DNA of 64,000 nucleotides, taken from Acidobacteriota bacterium. GTDB lineage: Bacteria; Acidobacteriota; Vicinamibacteria; Vicinamibacterales; UBA8438. Positions within the stretch are counted from its first letter, which is position 1, and every line of letters begins with the position of its first letter. The translations under genes were made by a program, and so were the position numbers. Below, piece after piece: positions 1-8,723 of this stretch. The notes below the pieces were generated by a model. That model saw only the letters and a program-made list of their open reading frames with translations. It was not told the DNA's origin and made no database searches. The stretch covers positions 1 through 64,000 of the forward strand of contig WTFV01000275.1 in assembly GCA_011523845.1 (NCBI GenBank), read 5' to 3'.

Positions 1-94
1 GCGTGGGACCCCGAGCAAATGGGCGCGGCAGTCGACTGCCTGGAGCGGAAACGTGCGAAGCGATGGAACCGCAGCGACGCGATCCGCGGGTGCG

Positions 95-238
95 AGACGA
101 GCCGTGAATGTGGTCGTCGACGCCGAAGCGCTCGGCGATCGCCTTGAGAGTCAGGCCGGCCTAGTGCAGGCGGGCCGCCTCGGCGGCCATCAACTGGTAC
201 CGCGGAGTCTTGAGAAGCCGACGGAAAGCCAGCTCCAT
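95..238 (-). pseudogene. Decayed helix-turn-helix (recombinase/transposase-like) fragment
   Basis: Read on the minus strand from 238, the frame gives a short stretch ending AAEAARLH, then a TAG stop (161-163), then AGLTLKAIAERFGVDD in the same frame. Across the stop this resembles the helix-turn-helix motif found near the C-terminus of serine recombinases and some transposases (the AARL..GLT..IAERFGV pattern). No catalytic domain is visible in the window. I read it as a scar of a mobile element with an in-frame stop. The family assignment is tentative, because the pattern is short and occurs in many HTH proteins. Confidence 0.35.
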
Positions 239-405
239 CGGCATGCGAGCGCAGGTGCGAGCACTTTCGTGTCGGGTCCAGGCCGAGGTGCGTCCGCCGG
301 TTCCGACCGTGCCGGTGGTCCACATCCCTCGCCCGGACCTGACGCGGTACGACGCGCTGTTGACCGGAGGCCTGCACGGATGACTGCGTTCCAGACTCCC
401 GGTCG

Positions 406-411
406 TATAAT
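406..411 (+). promoter_or_regulatory. Candidate -10 element for pepA (near-leaderless)
   Basis: A perfect TATAAT lies six bases before the pepA ATG at 418. No good -35 hexamer sits at 17-18 bases upstream. If this -10 is used, transcription would begin at or next to the start codon, giving a leaderless mRNA. No ribosome-binding site precedes the ATG, which agrees with that reading. Confidence 0.45.
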
Positions 412-417
412 CGCCCG

Positions 418-1935
418 ATGCCGAACGCTGATTCCGCCCCTGTCCGCGCGACCGGCGCGCCTCCGGCCGCGGTCGATGCCACGCTGCTGGCCGTCCCGGT
501 GCTGGGCGACGCGGCCAGCGACACGCTGGCCGACCTGCCGGGTCTCGACGCCGCGGCAGCGGGGGCCATCGGGGATGCCCGTTCGTCCGGCGCTTTCCGG
601 GGGAAGCGCCGGGAGACGTTCGAGACGGGGCTGGCCGGCGACGGTTGGCGCGCTTCGCGGGTGCTGCTGGTCGACGCCTCGTCCGGGCCGGAGCCGCTCT
701 CCGCCCGCCTGCGCGAGGCCGCGGCGGTCGCGGCCCGGGCCGCCAGCGCGCGGCGCGTGGAGCGGTTCGCGTTCGTCTGCCGGGGCGAGGGGGATCCGGC
801 GGCGTTGGCGCAGGCGGTGGCGGAGGGCGTCGTGGCCGGCGGGTTCGCCGATACCCGGTACAAGACCGAGAAGGATGCCGCCGGCGCGGCGCCGGCCTGC
901 GACGTCGTCTGGCCGCAAGGAGACGGCGGACCCGGCGCAGCCGAGGCGGTCGAACGGGGCGTGACGATCGGCGCGGCGACGAACCTCGCCCGCGAGCTGG
1001 CCAACCAACCCTCCAACCTGCTGCGCCCCGCGGCGTTCGCCGAGCGGGCGGTCGAGGCGGTCGAGGCGGTCGGCGTGGCCACCGAGGTCCTCGACGAGCC
1101 GGCCATCCGGAAGCGCGGGATGGGGCTGCTCCTGGGCGTCGGCCAGGGCAGCGACGCGCCGCCGCATCTGCTGGTGATGCGTCACGAGCCACCGAACGCG
1201 CCGGCCGAGCCCGTGCTGGGGCTCGTCGGCAAGGGGGTGACCTTCGACAGCGGGGGCATCTCCATCAAGCCGGCCGCCGGCATGGAGTGGATGAAGAGCG
1301 ACATGGCCGGGGGCGCCGCCGTCGTGGGCGCCATGCGCGCCATCGGGGCGCTGAATCCCTCCCTGCGTGTCCTCGGCATCGTGCCGATGGCGGAGAACAT
1401 GCCCGGCGGCCGCGCGACGCGGCCGGGCGACATCCTGACCGGCGCCAGCGGCACGACGGTCGAGGTGCTGAACACGGATGCCGAGGGCCGGCTGATTCTC
1501 GGCGACGCGCTCTGGCACGCACGCCAGTGCGGCGCCACGCATCTCGTCGACGTGGCTACGCTGACCGGCGCCTGCGTCATCGCGCTCGGCGCCGCCGCCA
1601 GCGGGCTCTTCGCCCGACCGCGGGAATGGTCCGACGCCGTGCGGGCAGCCGCCGTCCGGGCCGGCGAGCGGGTATGGCCGATGCCCCTCTACGAGGACTA
1701 CCGCGAGCAGTTGCGCTCGGAGCTGGCCGACATCAAGAACATCGGGGGTCGCGAAGGGGGCGCGTGCACCGCGGCGGCGTTCCTCGAGGCGTTCACCGGC
1801 GGACTGCCCTGGGCGCACCTGGACATCGCGGGCACGGCCTGGATCGAGAAGCCTCGCGAGGACGCCGCGGCCGGCGCCACCGGCGTCATGGTGCGCATGC
1901 TGACCGAGTTGGCGCTCGGGAACCGGAATTGGTAG
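418..1935 (+). CDS. pepA: Leucyl aminopeptidase (M17 family cytosol aminopeptidase)
   Basis: Cytosolic two-metal aminopeptidase that removes N-terminal residues from peptides during protein turnover. The 505-residue length fits the M17 family. The N-terminal third (about 1-180) is the variable macro-like domain. The C-terminal catalytic domain carries the metal-binding stretch GKGVTFDSGG (Lys272 and the following Asp) and the family signature NTDAEGR at 352-358, which supplies the Asp/Glu ligands and the active-site Arg. The ATG at 418 follows a perfect -10 box by six bases and no upstream start has a ribosome-binding site, so a leaderless transcript is likely. A small membrane-protein frame begins four bases after the stop and may be co-transcribed. 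The identification is secure. Confidence 0.96.
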   Translation: MPNADSAPVRATGAPPAAVDATLLAVPVLGDAASDTLADLPGLDAAAAGAIGDARSSGAFRGKRRETFETGLAGDGWRASRVLLVDASSGPEPLSARLREAAAVAARAASARRVERFAFVCRGEGDPAALAQAVAEGVVAGGFADTRYKTEKDAAGAAPACDVVWPQGDGGPGAAEAVERGVTIGAATNLARELANQPSNLLRPAAFAERAVEAVEAVGVATEVLDEPAIRKRGMGLLLGVGQGSDAPPHLLVMRHEPPNAPAEPVLGLVGKGVTFDSGGISIKPAAGMEWMKSDMAGGAAVVGAMRAIGALNPSLRVLGIVPMAENMPGGRATRPGDILTGASGTTVEVLNTDAEGRLILGDALWHARQCGATHLVDVATLTGACVIALGAAASGLFARPREWSDAVRAAAVRAGERVWPMPLYEDYREQLRSELADIKNIGGREGGACTAAAFLEAFTGGLPWAHLDIAGTAWIEKPREDAAAGATGVMVRMLTELALGNRNW

Positions 1936-1939
1936 GCTG

Positions 1940-2197
1940 TTGTTCGTGGCCGCCCAATCCCAGCCGGTGACCCCGCTGGTCTACGAGGTGGTCGAACCCA
2001 CCACCGAGCAGACGACCGTCATCGACGTGGTGCTCGGCGCGTTCTCCGTGGTCGGCGTGCTCGGCCTGATCGCCGTCCTGCTGGGGCTGTCGCTGGCCGG
2101 CCTTCTCATCGGGGTCCGCAAGCGGCGCGGCGGGGACATCAGGGGCACGACGGGCGGCAGCGCAACCCGCCTGGGTCTCGGCACGCACGGGCGCTGA
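1940..2197 (+). CDS. Small single-pass membrane protein, hypothetical
   Basis: An 85-residue frame starting with TTG at 1940, four bases after the pepA stop; GTG at 1946 is an equally good start. It has a short N-terminal segment, one long hydrophobic helix (about residues 26-56, rich in V, L, G and A) and a basic RKRR cluster right after it, so the C-terminus should face the cytoplasm. The tail is polar and low in complexity. Small genes of this shape often follow larger genes in GC-rich genomes. I recognise no family. The position suggests an operon with pepA, but nothing in the sequence points to a shared function. Confidence 0.55.
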   Translation: MFVAAQSQPVTPLVYEVVEPTTEQTTVIDVVLGAFSVVGVLGLIAVLLGLSLAGLLIGVRKRRGGDIRGTTGGSATRLGLGTHGR

Positions 2198-2349
2198 CTC
2201 CCGCGTCGCGTTCAGCCACGCGGGCGCCGCACCGCTCTCGCCACACGGGGCGTTTCGGGACTGCATGAGACCACGGACGCCTGCTGCGGACCGACCTGGA
2301 TTGGCTGGCTGTGCCGCCGGCGTGCCATCGGCCGCCCGTTCCGCCCTGT

Positions 2350-2697
2350 TCAGCTTCCTGCGAGCGCTCCCAAGGCCCGCAGGATCGCGAGGCCGATCGC
2401 CACGCCGGCAGCCGTGACGATACCCGCTGCCGTGAGCACGGTCCCGACCACCCACTTGACGATCCGCGACTCCAATCTACTGATCTCGGCACGCAATTCG
2501 GCAGTTTCGCTGCGCTGCGCGGCTCGATGCGCAGCGATCTCGGCGCGCAACTCTGCGACGCCGGCCTTGAACTCTTCGGGCGTGACGTGCTTGCTGTGCT
2601 CCGCGGCCTGCTGTACCGCGTGCGTGATGGCGGCGGCCTGGTCGGGCTTCAGGCCGGTGTCGGTCAGCGTCCGAGTGATCTCGAGCGTGTCGAGCAT
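2350..2697 (-). CDS. Coiled-coil plus membrane-anchor protein (DUF1640/CCDC90-like)
   Basis: A 115-residue protein. Residues 1-45 are amphipathic. Residues 45-80 form a charged heptad-like coiled coil (repeats of LRAEI and LRAEISRLESR). The end is one hydrophobic helix starting IVKWVVGT and finishing ILRALGALAGS. This layout matches DUF1640/CCDC90-type proteins, which are common in prophages and bacterial islands and have no firm function. Its C-terminal half resembles the 50-residue protein at 29249-29401 in the tRNA-Arg island (shared (I/V)KW(M/V)VGT and ILRAL), which suggests a phage-related origin. It stands alone between pepA and ftsK. A tail anchor in the inner membrane is an inference. 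Confidence 0.65.
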   Translation of the reverse strand: MLDTLEITRTLTDTGLKPDQAAAITHAVQQAAEHSKHVTPEEFKAGVAELRAEIAAHRAAQRSETAELRAEISRLESRIVKWVVGTVLTAAGIVTAAGVAIGLAILRALGALAGS

Positions 2698-2820
2698 TCT
2701 TCGTCAGGATGTCGGGCACTGCCGGAGCGCTGTCGAGCCAGGCTGAGCGGGCGCACTCGCCCTTACCCTTACTGCATTCTTGGCCGGCGTTCGTCGGGTG
2801 TCAAGGCTCCCGCGACGGAG

Positions 2821-5220
2821 CTACCGGAGCTGCATGTCCACCTGATCGAAGTAGTCCGGCTCGACGAGCACTTCCCGCGGTTTGCCCGAGGTGCCGGCCG
2901 AGACCAGCCCGTCGGCCTCCATCATGTCGACCAGCCGCGCCGCGCGGCTGAAGCCGATGCGGAGTCGTCGCTGCAGGTGGGAAATGGATGCCTGGCCGCC
3001 GGTGACGACGATCCGCGCCGCTTGTTCGTAGAGGTCGTCGTGCTCCGCGGGCACGGCTTCGGGCGCCTGCTCGTCGGCGGTTATCGACTCGTCGTAGCCG
3101 GGCGCGCCCTGCTTGCGCAGGAAGCTGCACAGACGCGCCGTCTCGCGCTCGGAGATGTAGGGACCATGCAGCCGGACGCAACGGGAGGAGGCCGGCGGCA
3201 GGTAGAGCAGGTCGCCCTTGCCCAGCAGTTGCTCGGCGCCGTTGCCGTCGATGATGGTCCTCGAATCCACCTTCGAGGAGACCCGGAACGCGATGCGCGA
3301 CGGCAGATTCGCCTTGATGAGCCCGGTGATGACGTCGACCGACGGACGCTGCGTCGCCAGGATGAGATGGATGCCGACCGCACGGGCCATCTGGGCGAGG
3401 CGTGCAATGGACTCCTCGACGTCCTTGCTCGCCACCATCATCAGGTCGGCCAGCTCGTCGATGGCGAGAATGACGTAGGGCAGCGGCGTGGGGGTCCCTT
3501 CGTCTCCTCCCTCGTCCTCCCGGGTCGTTCCGGCGCCGCCGCCGGCCAGCTCCTCGAGCTCTCGGCGCACGTTGCGGTTGTACTGGTCGATGTTGCGCAC
3601 ACCCTCGGCGGCGAGCAGCTTGTAGCGCTCCTCCATCTCCCGGACCGCCCAGCGGAGCGCATTGTTGGCCTGCCGCGGATCGACGACCACCGGCGTCAAC
3701 AGGTGCGGGATGTCGGCGTACATCCCGAGCTCCAGACGCTTCGGGTCGATCAGGATCAGCCGGACCTCTTCGGGGGTCGCACGGTACAGGATGCTGGTCA
3801 GCATCGCGTTCAGCGACACCGACTTGCCGGTGCCGGTGGCGCCGGCGATCAGCAGGTGCGGCATGGTCGCGAGGTCGGCGACCACCGGCTCCCCGTGGAT
3901 GGTCTTGCCGAGCGCCAGCGTGAGCCTGGACGCCGACCGGGTGTACGGCTCCGACTGCAGCAGCTCCCGCAGCGAGATCTGATCGCGCACCGCGTTGGGA
4001 ATCTGCATCCCGACGGTCGACTTGCCGGGAATGCGTTCGATGAGCACCGACTCGGCCTGCATCGCCAGGCAGAGGTCGTCGGCGAGCCCGGTGACGCGGC
4101 TGTACTTGACGCCGGCGTCGGGCTTGAACTCGAACGTCGTGACCACCGGACCGGGATGGATCTGGACCACCGAGCCCTCGACCGAGAACTCGCGGCATTT
4201 CTGTTCGAGCAGGTGAGCCCGGTCCATGAGCTGCCGCTCGTCGAAAGTCTGCATCGCTTTCGGGGAGTCGAGCAGCGAGACGGGCGGGCAGGTATAGCGG
4301 CTGCGCCGTTCCTGCATCGACAGGTCGGGCGCGAGCGGCGGCGCGGGCTCGCTCGTCTCGGGCGGCACGGAAATCGCGGGTAACGGAGGGGAAGGGGACG
4401 AGGCCGCGGGGCGGGGCTCGAGCGCGAGGTTCCCTGCGGACTCGCCGGTCGCGGGCGAGGGCTCCGCCGATTCGCCCTTCTCCCTTGCCTTCGGCTTCCG
4501 TTGCGCGTTGCGGGGCGGGCGTTCCGGTCCCTGGCTCCGCGCGAGGATCTCGGTGCGGGCGGACGACGCGCCGGTCTTCGCCAGGTGCTTGTTCACGACC
4601 TCCCGTCGCTGGCGTTCGCGCTGCCGTCGCGTCCACCAGCCGCCGATGAGCGTCCGCAACGCGCCGGCCGCGGTCCCGAGGCCGCGTCCGGTGGCGGAGA
4701 GGAGCTGCCCCACAGAGAACTGCGTCGACAGCATGACGGCCAGGAACATGACGGTCAGGATGACGATGGTCGAGCCGATCCGGTTGAAGTACTCGGCCAG
4801 GAGTCGGGTCAGGATCGACCCCAGATACCCGCCGGCGTCTATGGGTCGCGGCGATTCCACCAGGTGTCCGAACGCCAGGCTGAGGATCCCCGCAGAGCAT
4901 CCGACGAGCACGCCCAGGCCGATCAGCTTCGTATAGGCCGCCCCGACTGGCCGGCACCAGAAGGAGTGCCACCCCAGCACGACGAGCTGCACGGGAATGA
5001 GGAACGCGGTCAGGCCGACGAGCTGATAGGAGATCTCGGCGAGAAAGGCGCCGACTCGGCCGGCCAGGTTGATGGGAGGCGCCACGCCGTCCGGATTGAA
5101 GAACCAGACGGCATCGCCGGTATCGTACGTCGCCAGGGAAACCAACCAGACGAGCGCGCCCGCAAAGAAGGTTACGCCGACTATCTCGCTCACGCGACGG
5201 GACAGCGTGGTGGCAATCAC
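2821..5220 (-). CDS. ftsK: FtsK/SpoIIIE DNA translocase
   Basis: Septum-located ATP-driven DNA pump that moves the chromosome termini during division and promotes dimer resolution. The 799 residues divide into an N-terminal region with four hydrophobic helices (about 15-190), a low-complexity Pro/Ala/Glu linker (about 200-310) and the RecA-like motor. The Walker A is GATGTGKS at 460-467, followed by LILIDPKRLEL and the Walker B AIDELADLMM. The C-terminal gamma winged helix (from about 715) reads SISHLQRRLRIGFSRAARL, as in KOPS-binding FtsK proteins. The start at 5220 lies three bases from the RNase J stop at 5224, so rnj and ftsK are probably co-transcribed. Length and domain order are typical. 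Confidence 0.96.
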   Translation of the reverse strand: MIATTLSRRVSEIVGVTFFAGALVWLVSLATYDTGDAVWFFNPDGVAPPINLAGRVGAFLAEISYQLVGLTAFLIPVQLVVLGWHSFWCRPVGAAYTKLIGLGVLVGCSAGILSLAFGHLVESPRPIDAGGYLGSILTRLLAEYFNRIGSTIVILTVMFLAVMLSTQFSVGQLLSATGRGLGTAAGALRTLIGGWWTRRQRERQRREVVNKHLAKTGASSARTEILARSQGPERPPRNAQRKPKAREKGESAEPSPATGESAGNLALEPRPAASSPSPPLPAISVPPETSEPAPPLAPDLSMQERRSRYTCPPVSLLDSPKAMQTFDERQLMDRAHLLEQKCREFSVEGSVVQIHPGPVVTTFEFKPDAGVKYSRVTGLADDLCLAMQAESVLIERIPGKSTVGMQIPNAVRDQISLRELLQSEPYTRSASRLTLALGKTIHGEPVVADLATMPHLLIAGATGTGKSVSLNAMLTSILYRATPEEVRLILIDPKRLELGMYADIPHLLTPVVVDPRQANNALRWAVREMEERYKLLAAEGVRNIDQYNRNVRRELEELAGGGAGTTREDEGGDEGTPTPLPYVILAIDELADLMMVASKDVEESIARLAQMARAVGIHLILATQRPSVDVITGLIKANLPSRIAFRVSSKVDSRTIIDGNGAEQLLGKGDLLYLPPASSRCVRLHGPYISERETARLCSFLRKQGAPGYDESITADEQAPEAVPAEHDDLYEQAARIVVTGGQASISHLQRRLRIGFSRAARLVDMMEADGLVSAGTSGKPREVLVEPDYFDQVDMQLR

Positions 5221-5223
5221 AGA

Positions 5224-6900
5224 TCAGATCTCCATGATGACCGGCAGCACCAGCGGCCGCCGGCCGCTCCGTTTGCGAAGGAACCGCTGCAACTCCACGC
5301 GCACGCGCTCGCCCATGACCCCCTGATCGGTGCGCTCTTCGATGCCGGCCTCTTCGACCAGCGCCCGCAGCCTGACCGCCGCGGCCTCGAGCAGTCCGCC
5401 GGTGGTCGCATCGATGACGAACCCGCGGGTGATCAACTCCGGCGCCTGTTCGATTCTTCCGGTGCGGGCGTCCATCACCATGACCGCGACCACGACGCCG
5501 TCCCCGGCGAGGTGTCTTCTATCCCGCAGCACCTCGTCGGCGACCTCGCCTGTCCGGGTGCCGTCGATCAGCACCCGGCCGGCGGCAAGCCGCTCGCCCA
5601 GCCACCCGCCGGATGCATCGAAACAGAGGCGGTCGCCGTTCTCCGCCAGCAGCACCTGCGTGCGCCCGCCGGATACCCGGTCGGCGAGCCGGGCATGATG
5701 CGTCAGATAGCGGTACTCTCCATGTATCGGCACGAAGCAGCGCGGACTGATCAGCGAGAGCATCAATTTCATCTCCTCCTCGCTGCCGTGCCCCGAGACG
5801 TGTACGCGCTTGTCCCCTTCGTCGACCACCCGTGCGCCGTGGCGGGCAATGTGGTTCTTCAGTCGATCGATGGCGTGCTGGTTGGAGGGAATCGCACGCG
5901 CCGAGAACACGACCACGTCGCCGGCGTCGAGTGGAACGTGCCGGTGGGAGCCGACCGCCATCCGCGAGAGGGCCGAGAACGGCTCACCCTGCGACCCGGT
6001 GACGATGCAGAGCAGCTTCTCCGGCGGAAGGCGCCCTGCCTCGGCCTCGGGAACCTGCAGGCCCGCGGGCAGGCGCAGGTAGCCGAGCCTGGCCGCCAGC
6101 TCCGTGTTCTCGACCACTCCCCGGCCCAGAAGCACGACCTGCCGTCCGAAGCGCGCGGCCAGGTCGATCAGCAACTGGATGCGGTGCAGGCTCGACGAGA
6201 AGGTGGTGACGACGAGTCGGCGCGGCGCGCCGGCGAAAATCTCCTCGAGCGCGGGAATCACATCCCGTTCGGATCCCGAATGGCCCGGTCGCGACGCGTT
6301 CGTGCTGTCCGCGAAGAGGGCCAGCACGCCCCGCCGGCCGAGGTCGGCGAGGCGACGGGCATCGGTGGGGCGGTCGTCCAGGGGCGTCTGATCGAACTTG
6401 AAGTCTCCGCTGTGCAGCAGCGTGCCGGCCGGCGTGTGAACGGCGAGCGCCACCGCGTCGGGAATGCTGTGGGCGACCTGGACGAACTCCACGTTCAATC
6501 CGGCGACCGTGACGGTTTCGGATGGGGCTACGGTAACGAGCCGTCCCGCCGCATCGCAGCCGTGCTCGGCGAGCCTGCGTTCGAGCAGGGCCAGGGTGAG
6601 CCGCGTGCCATAGACCGGCCCCTCGATCAGATCCCAGATGTAGGGGACGGCGCCGATGTGGTCCTCGTGACCGTGGGTCAGAAGCAATCCCGACAGCGGG
6701 CCGATCTCGCTGGCGAGCGAACGCACGTCGGGGATGATCAGGTCGACGCCGAAGTGCTCGGGCCCCGGGAACATGACACCGGCATCCAGCAGCAGGTTGG
6801 CGCCTCCGCAACGGACGGCCATCATGTTCATGCCGAACTCGCCGACGCCGCCCAGGAGAACGACCTCGACGGCCGGTGAACGCTCGGTGTCGCGGATCAT
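5224..6900 (-). CDS. rnj: Ribonuclease J (beta-CASP metallo-beta-lactamase RNase)
   Basis: RNA-processing and decay nuclease with 5'-3' exonuclease and endonuclease activity. The chosen start, ATG at 6900, gives MIRDTERS and 558 residues, close to the family norm. Upstream in-frame codons add only low-complexity sequence. The metallo-beta-lactamase motif HGHEDH is at 76-81. The beta-CASP region carries FADSTNASRPG, GSQGEPFSAL and SGHGSEEE, and a further zinc-ligand region follows (PIHGEYRYL). The C-terminal RNase J domain is present. It lies between ksgA and ftsK on the same strand. Having RNase J in a diderm fits lineages such as Acidobacteriota, which rely on it for RNA turnover. Confidence 0.94.
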   Translation of the reverse strand: MIRDTERSPAVEVVLLGGVGEFGMNMMAVRCGGANLLLDAGVMFPGPEHFGVDLIIPDVRSLASEIGPLSGLLLTHGHEDHIGAVPYIWDLIEGPVYGTRLTLALLERRLAEHGCDAAGRLVTVAPSETVTVAGLNVEFVQVAHSIPDAVALAVHTPAGTLLHSGDFKFDQTPLDDRPTDARRLADLGRRGVLALFADSTNASRPGHSGSERDVIPALEEIFAGAPRRLVVTTFSSSLHRIQLLIDLAARFGRQVVLLGRGVVENTELAARLGYLRLPAGLQVPEAEAGRLPPEKLLCIVTGSQGEPFSALSRMAVGSHRHVPLDAGDVVVFSARAIPSNQHAIDRLKNHIARHGARVVDEGDKRVHVSGHGSEEEMKLMLSLISPRCFVPIHGEYRYLTHHARLADRVSGGRTQVLLAENGDRLCFDASGGWLGERLAAGRVLIDGTRTGEVADEVLRDRRHLAGDGVVVAVMVMDARTGRIEQAPELITRGFVIDATTGGLLEAAAVRLRALVEEAGIEERTDQGVMGERVRVELQRFLRKRSGRRPLVLPVIMEI

Positions 6901-7080
6901 CGCAGGGCTCCCGGCGGCGACAGCGCAACGCGCGCGATGCATGGGTGACCGGGGCGTAACGCGCTCCACGGGGACCGGGGTCGAACGCGCAGCCGGATGG
7001 ACGTCCGGCGCCACGGTCTACTGCGGGCTGCTGGGAGGGCCCGCGACGGCAGGAAACGGAGCGCAGTATAGCACGGGAAG

Positions 7081-7851
7081 TCAGCGCCGCAGGGCGGCCA
7101 GAACATCCGCCAGGTCAATGAGTTCCGGGAGATCCAGTGCGCCCGGCCGGCGGGTCGGGGGCAGGGCCGCGGCCCGGCAGACCGCCGCCGGGTCGAGCCC
7201 GCGGGCGGGACCGCACGCGGCGAGCGCGTTGACCACCTGCTTGCGTCGCCGGGTGAACAACCCGCGCACCAGCGACTCGAAACCAGCCGGGTCGACGGGC
7301 GTGCGGGCCGGCGCCCGAAAGCGGAGGGAGACGATGGCCGAACGGACCCTGGGGACGGGCCGGAACGCCCCGGGCGGCACGTCGAGCATCCAGCGGGCGT
7401 CGGCGTGAAGGGCGGTCATGACCGCCAGCGGCCCGTATGCCCGCGACCCGGCGCTCGCCACGACGCGCTCGGCCACTTCACGCTGCAGCATGACCACGGC
7501 ATCGCGGATTCCCGCGGGCGCAGCGGCGTGCAGCAGACGCAACAGAATCGGGGCGGAAGCGACGTACGGCAGATTCCCGGCGATGCGCAGGGCGCCGGCC
7601 GGCTGTTCGCTCGCGCGTCGCAGCGCCGCCGCCGCCTCGGTGAGATCGACGTCCAGGAAATCCGCCTGCAGCACGTCCACGTTGGCCGGGACGAGGGGCT
7701 GCAGCCGCCGGGCGAGCGCGGGGTCGAGCTCGACCGCCAGCAGGCGGCGGGCGCGGGCTGCCAGGCCGAGCGTCAGCGCCCCGCGCCCGGCTCCGATCTC
7801 GACGATGAGATCGCCGGGCGCAGGGTCGATGACCGCGACGACCTTTCGCAC
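7081..7851 (-). CDS. rsmA: 16S rRNA adenine-N6 dimethyltransferase RsmA/KsgA, start region disrupted
   Basis: Dimethylates two adjacent adenines in the 3'-terminal helix of 16S rRNA. The visible frame has the SAM-binding motif VEIGAGRGALT, the acidic loop (VELDPALARRL), the catalytic NLPY (in IAGNLPYVASAP) and the C-terminal RNA-binding domain. The only normal start codon in this frame is the GTG at 7851, but the conserved N-terminal block RLGQHFLEPAW lies upstream of it in the same frame (from 7884). That frame then runs back into the zincin gene without ATG, GTG or TTG. An ATG at 7928, two bases after the zincin stop, is offset by one base. The true gene therefore probably runs 7081-7928 with a one-base deletion near the GC run at 7893-7902, or uses an unusual start. 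Confidence 0.85.
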   Translation of the reverse strand: MRKVVAVIDPAPGDLIVEIGAGRGALTLGLAARARRLLAVELDPALARRLQPLVPANVDVLQADFLDVDLTEAAAALRRASEQPAGALRIAGNLPYVASAPILLRLLHAAAPAGIRDAVVMLQREVAERVVASAGSRAYGPLAVMTALHADARWMLDVPPGAFRPVPRVRSAIVSLRFRAPARTPVDPAGFESLVRGLFTRRRKQVVNALAACGPARGLDPAAVCRAAALPPTRRPGALDLPELIDLADVLAALRR

Positions 7852-7930
7852 CCACGCCGGCTCGAGGAAGTGCTGGCCGAGTCGGCGGCGCCGGGGCCCG
7901 GGTGTCCGCGCGGCGCCCCGCGGACCATTG

Positions 7931-8326
7931 CTACTCGCCGAAGGTCTCCTCGGCCCAGATCGCTTCGGCTTCGTCGATCTCCTCCTCGCTGAGCCCGAAA
8001 TGGTGGCCGAACTCGTGGATGACCGTCTCGCCGACCATGCGGACGACGTCGTCCTCGTCCTCGGCGTCTTCCAGAATGGGATTGCGGAAGACCACGACCC
8101 GGTCCGGCATTTCGGTCGCCTGGCCCCACCATTCGCGTTCCGCCAGCGACGATCCCTCGTAGAGCCCGTACAACGTGTCCGGGGGAGTGATGCCGAGATC
8201 GGCGAGCAACGCCGGCGAGGGCTCCTCCTCGACGACCAGGGCGACGTTCCGCATCTCGTCGCGAAAGCGTCGCGGGATCGACTCGAAGGCCTCCGCCACG
8301 AGCTCCTCGAACCGTTCGTCGGTCAC
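7931..8326 (-). CDS. Minimal zincin-type metallopeptidase family protein (DUF1025)
   Basis: A 131-residue protein of the small zincin family (PF06262, DUF1025). The zinc motif HEFGHHFGLSEEEIDE near residue 105 contains HExxH, and the downstream acidic residues may complete the site. The body is acidic and has no signal peptide or membrane segment, so it should be cytosolic. No substrate is known for the family; a peptidase role is inferred from the motif alone. It follows the DUF3467 gene and its stop lies two bases before the likely ksgA ATG (7928), suggesting translational coupling in the lexA-DUF3467-zincin-ksgA-rnj-ftsK run. Its length is normal for the family. Confidence 0.88.
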   Translation of the reverse strand: MTDERFEELVAEAFESIPRRFRDEMRNVALVVEEEPSPALLADLGITPPDTLYGLYEGSSLAEREWWGQATEMPDRVVVFRNPILEDAEDEDDVVRMVGETVIHEFGHHFGLSEEEIDEAEAIWAEETFGE

Positions 8327-8365
8327 TGCCGCCCTCGTGCCGCGCGGCGTCTCGCCACCGGCTTC

Positions 8366-8701
8366 CTAATGCACCGCGTCTCCGGGCGAGGAGACCTTCG
8401 GCGGCGCCTCGCTGAACGCGCGCGCGTGCTCCTGCAACGCCGTGATGAGGCTGGGAACGAACTGTGCCGGCACGACGATCCGGGCGCGGACCGGCGCCCG
8501 AAGCTGGCGGACGGCGTCCGGCTCCCGGTCGTCGCCGTCCGCCTCGCGCACCTCGGTCTCCGACGGCGGCAGCACCTCGCAGAACGTCAGCGTGAAGTCG
8601 AAGGGCGTATGGGAAATCGCGCAGAAGTTCGCGTAGGTACGGGCGACGTCGCTCGGCTCGTCCGGCACTATCGTGAAGTTGATCTGTTTGCGTTCAGGCA
8701 T
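8366..8701 (-). CDS. DUF3467 domain protein
   Basis: A 111-residue cytosolic protein matching DUF3467 (PF11950): an N-terminal beta-rich stretch NFTIVPDEPSDVARTYANF, the region HTPFDFTLTFCEV, and a C-terminal segment RIVVPAQFVPSLITALQEH. In the family this fold resembles a small antiparallel sheet and is often annotated as unknown. The central part (about 48-66) is acidic and looks like a loop insertion. It lies 22 bases after lexA on the same strand and 39 bases before the zincin gene. Nothing visible links it to the SOS response apart from that neighbourhood. Confidence 0.85.
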   Translation of the reverse strand: MPERKQINFTIVPDEPSDVARTYANFCAISHTPFDFTLTFCEVLPPSETEVREADGDDREPDAVRQLRAPVRARIVVPAQFVPSLITALQEHARAFSEAPPKVSSPGDAVH

Positions 8702-8723
8702 TTCCTGGTCCTTGGTCGACTCG

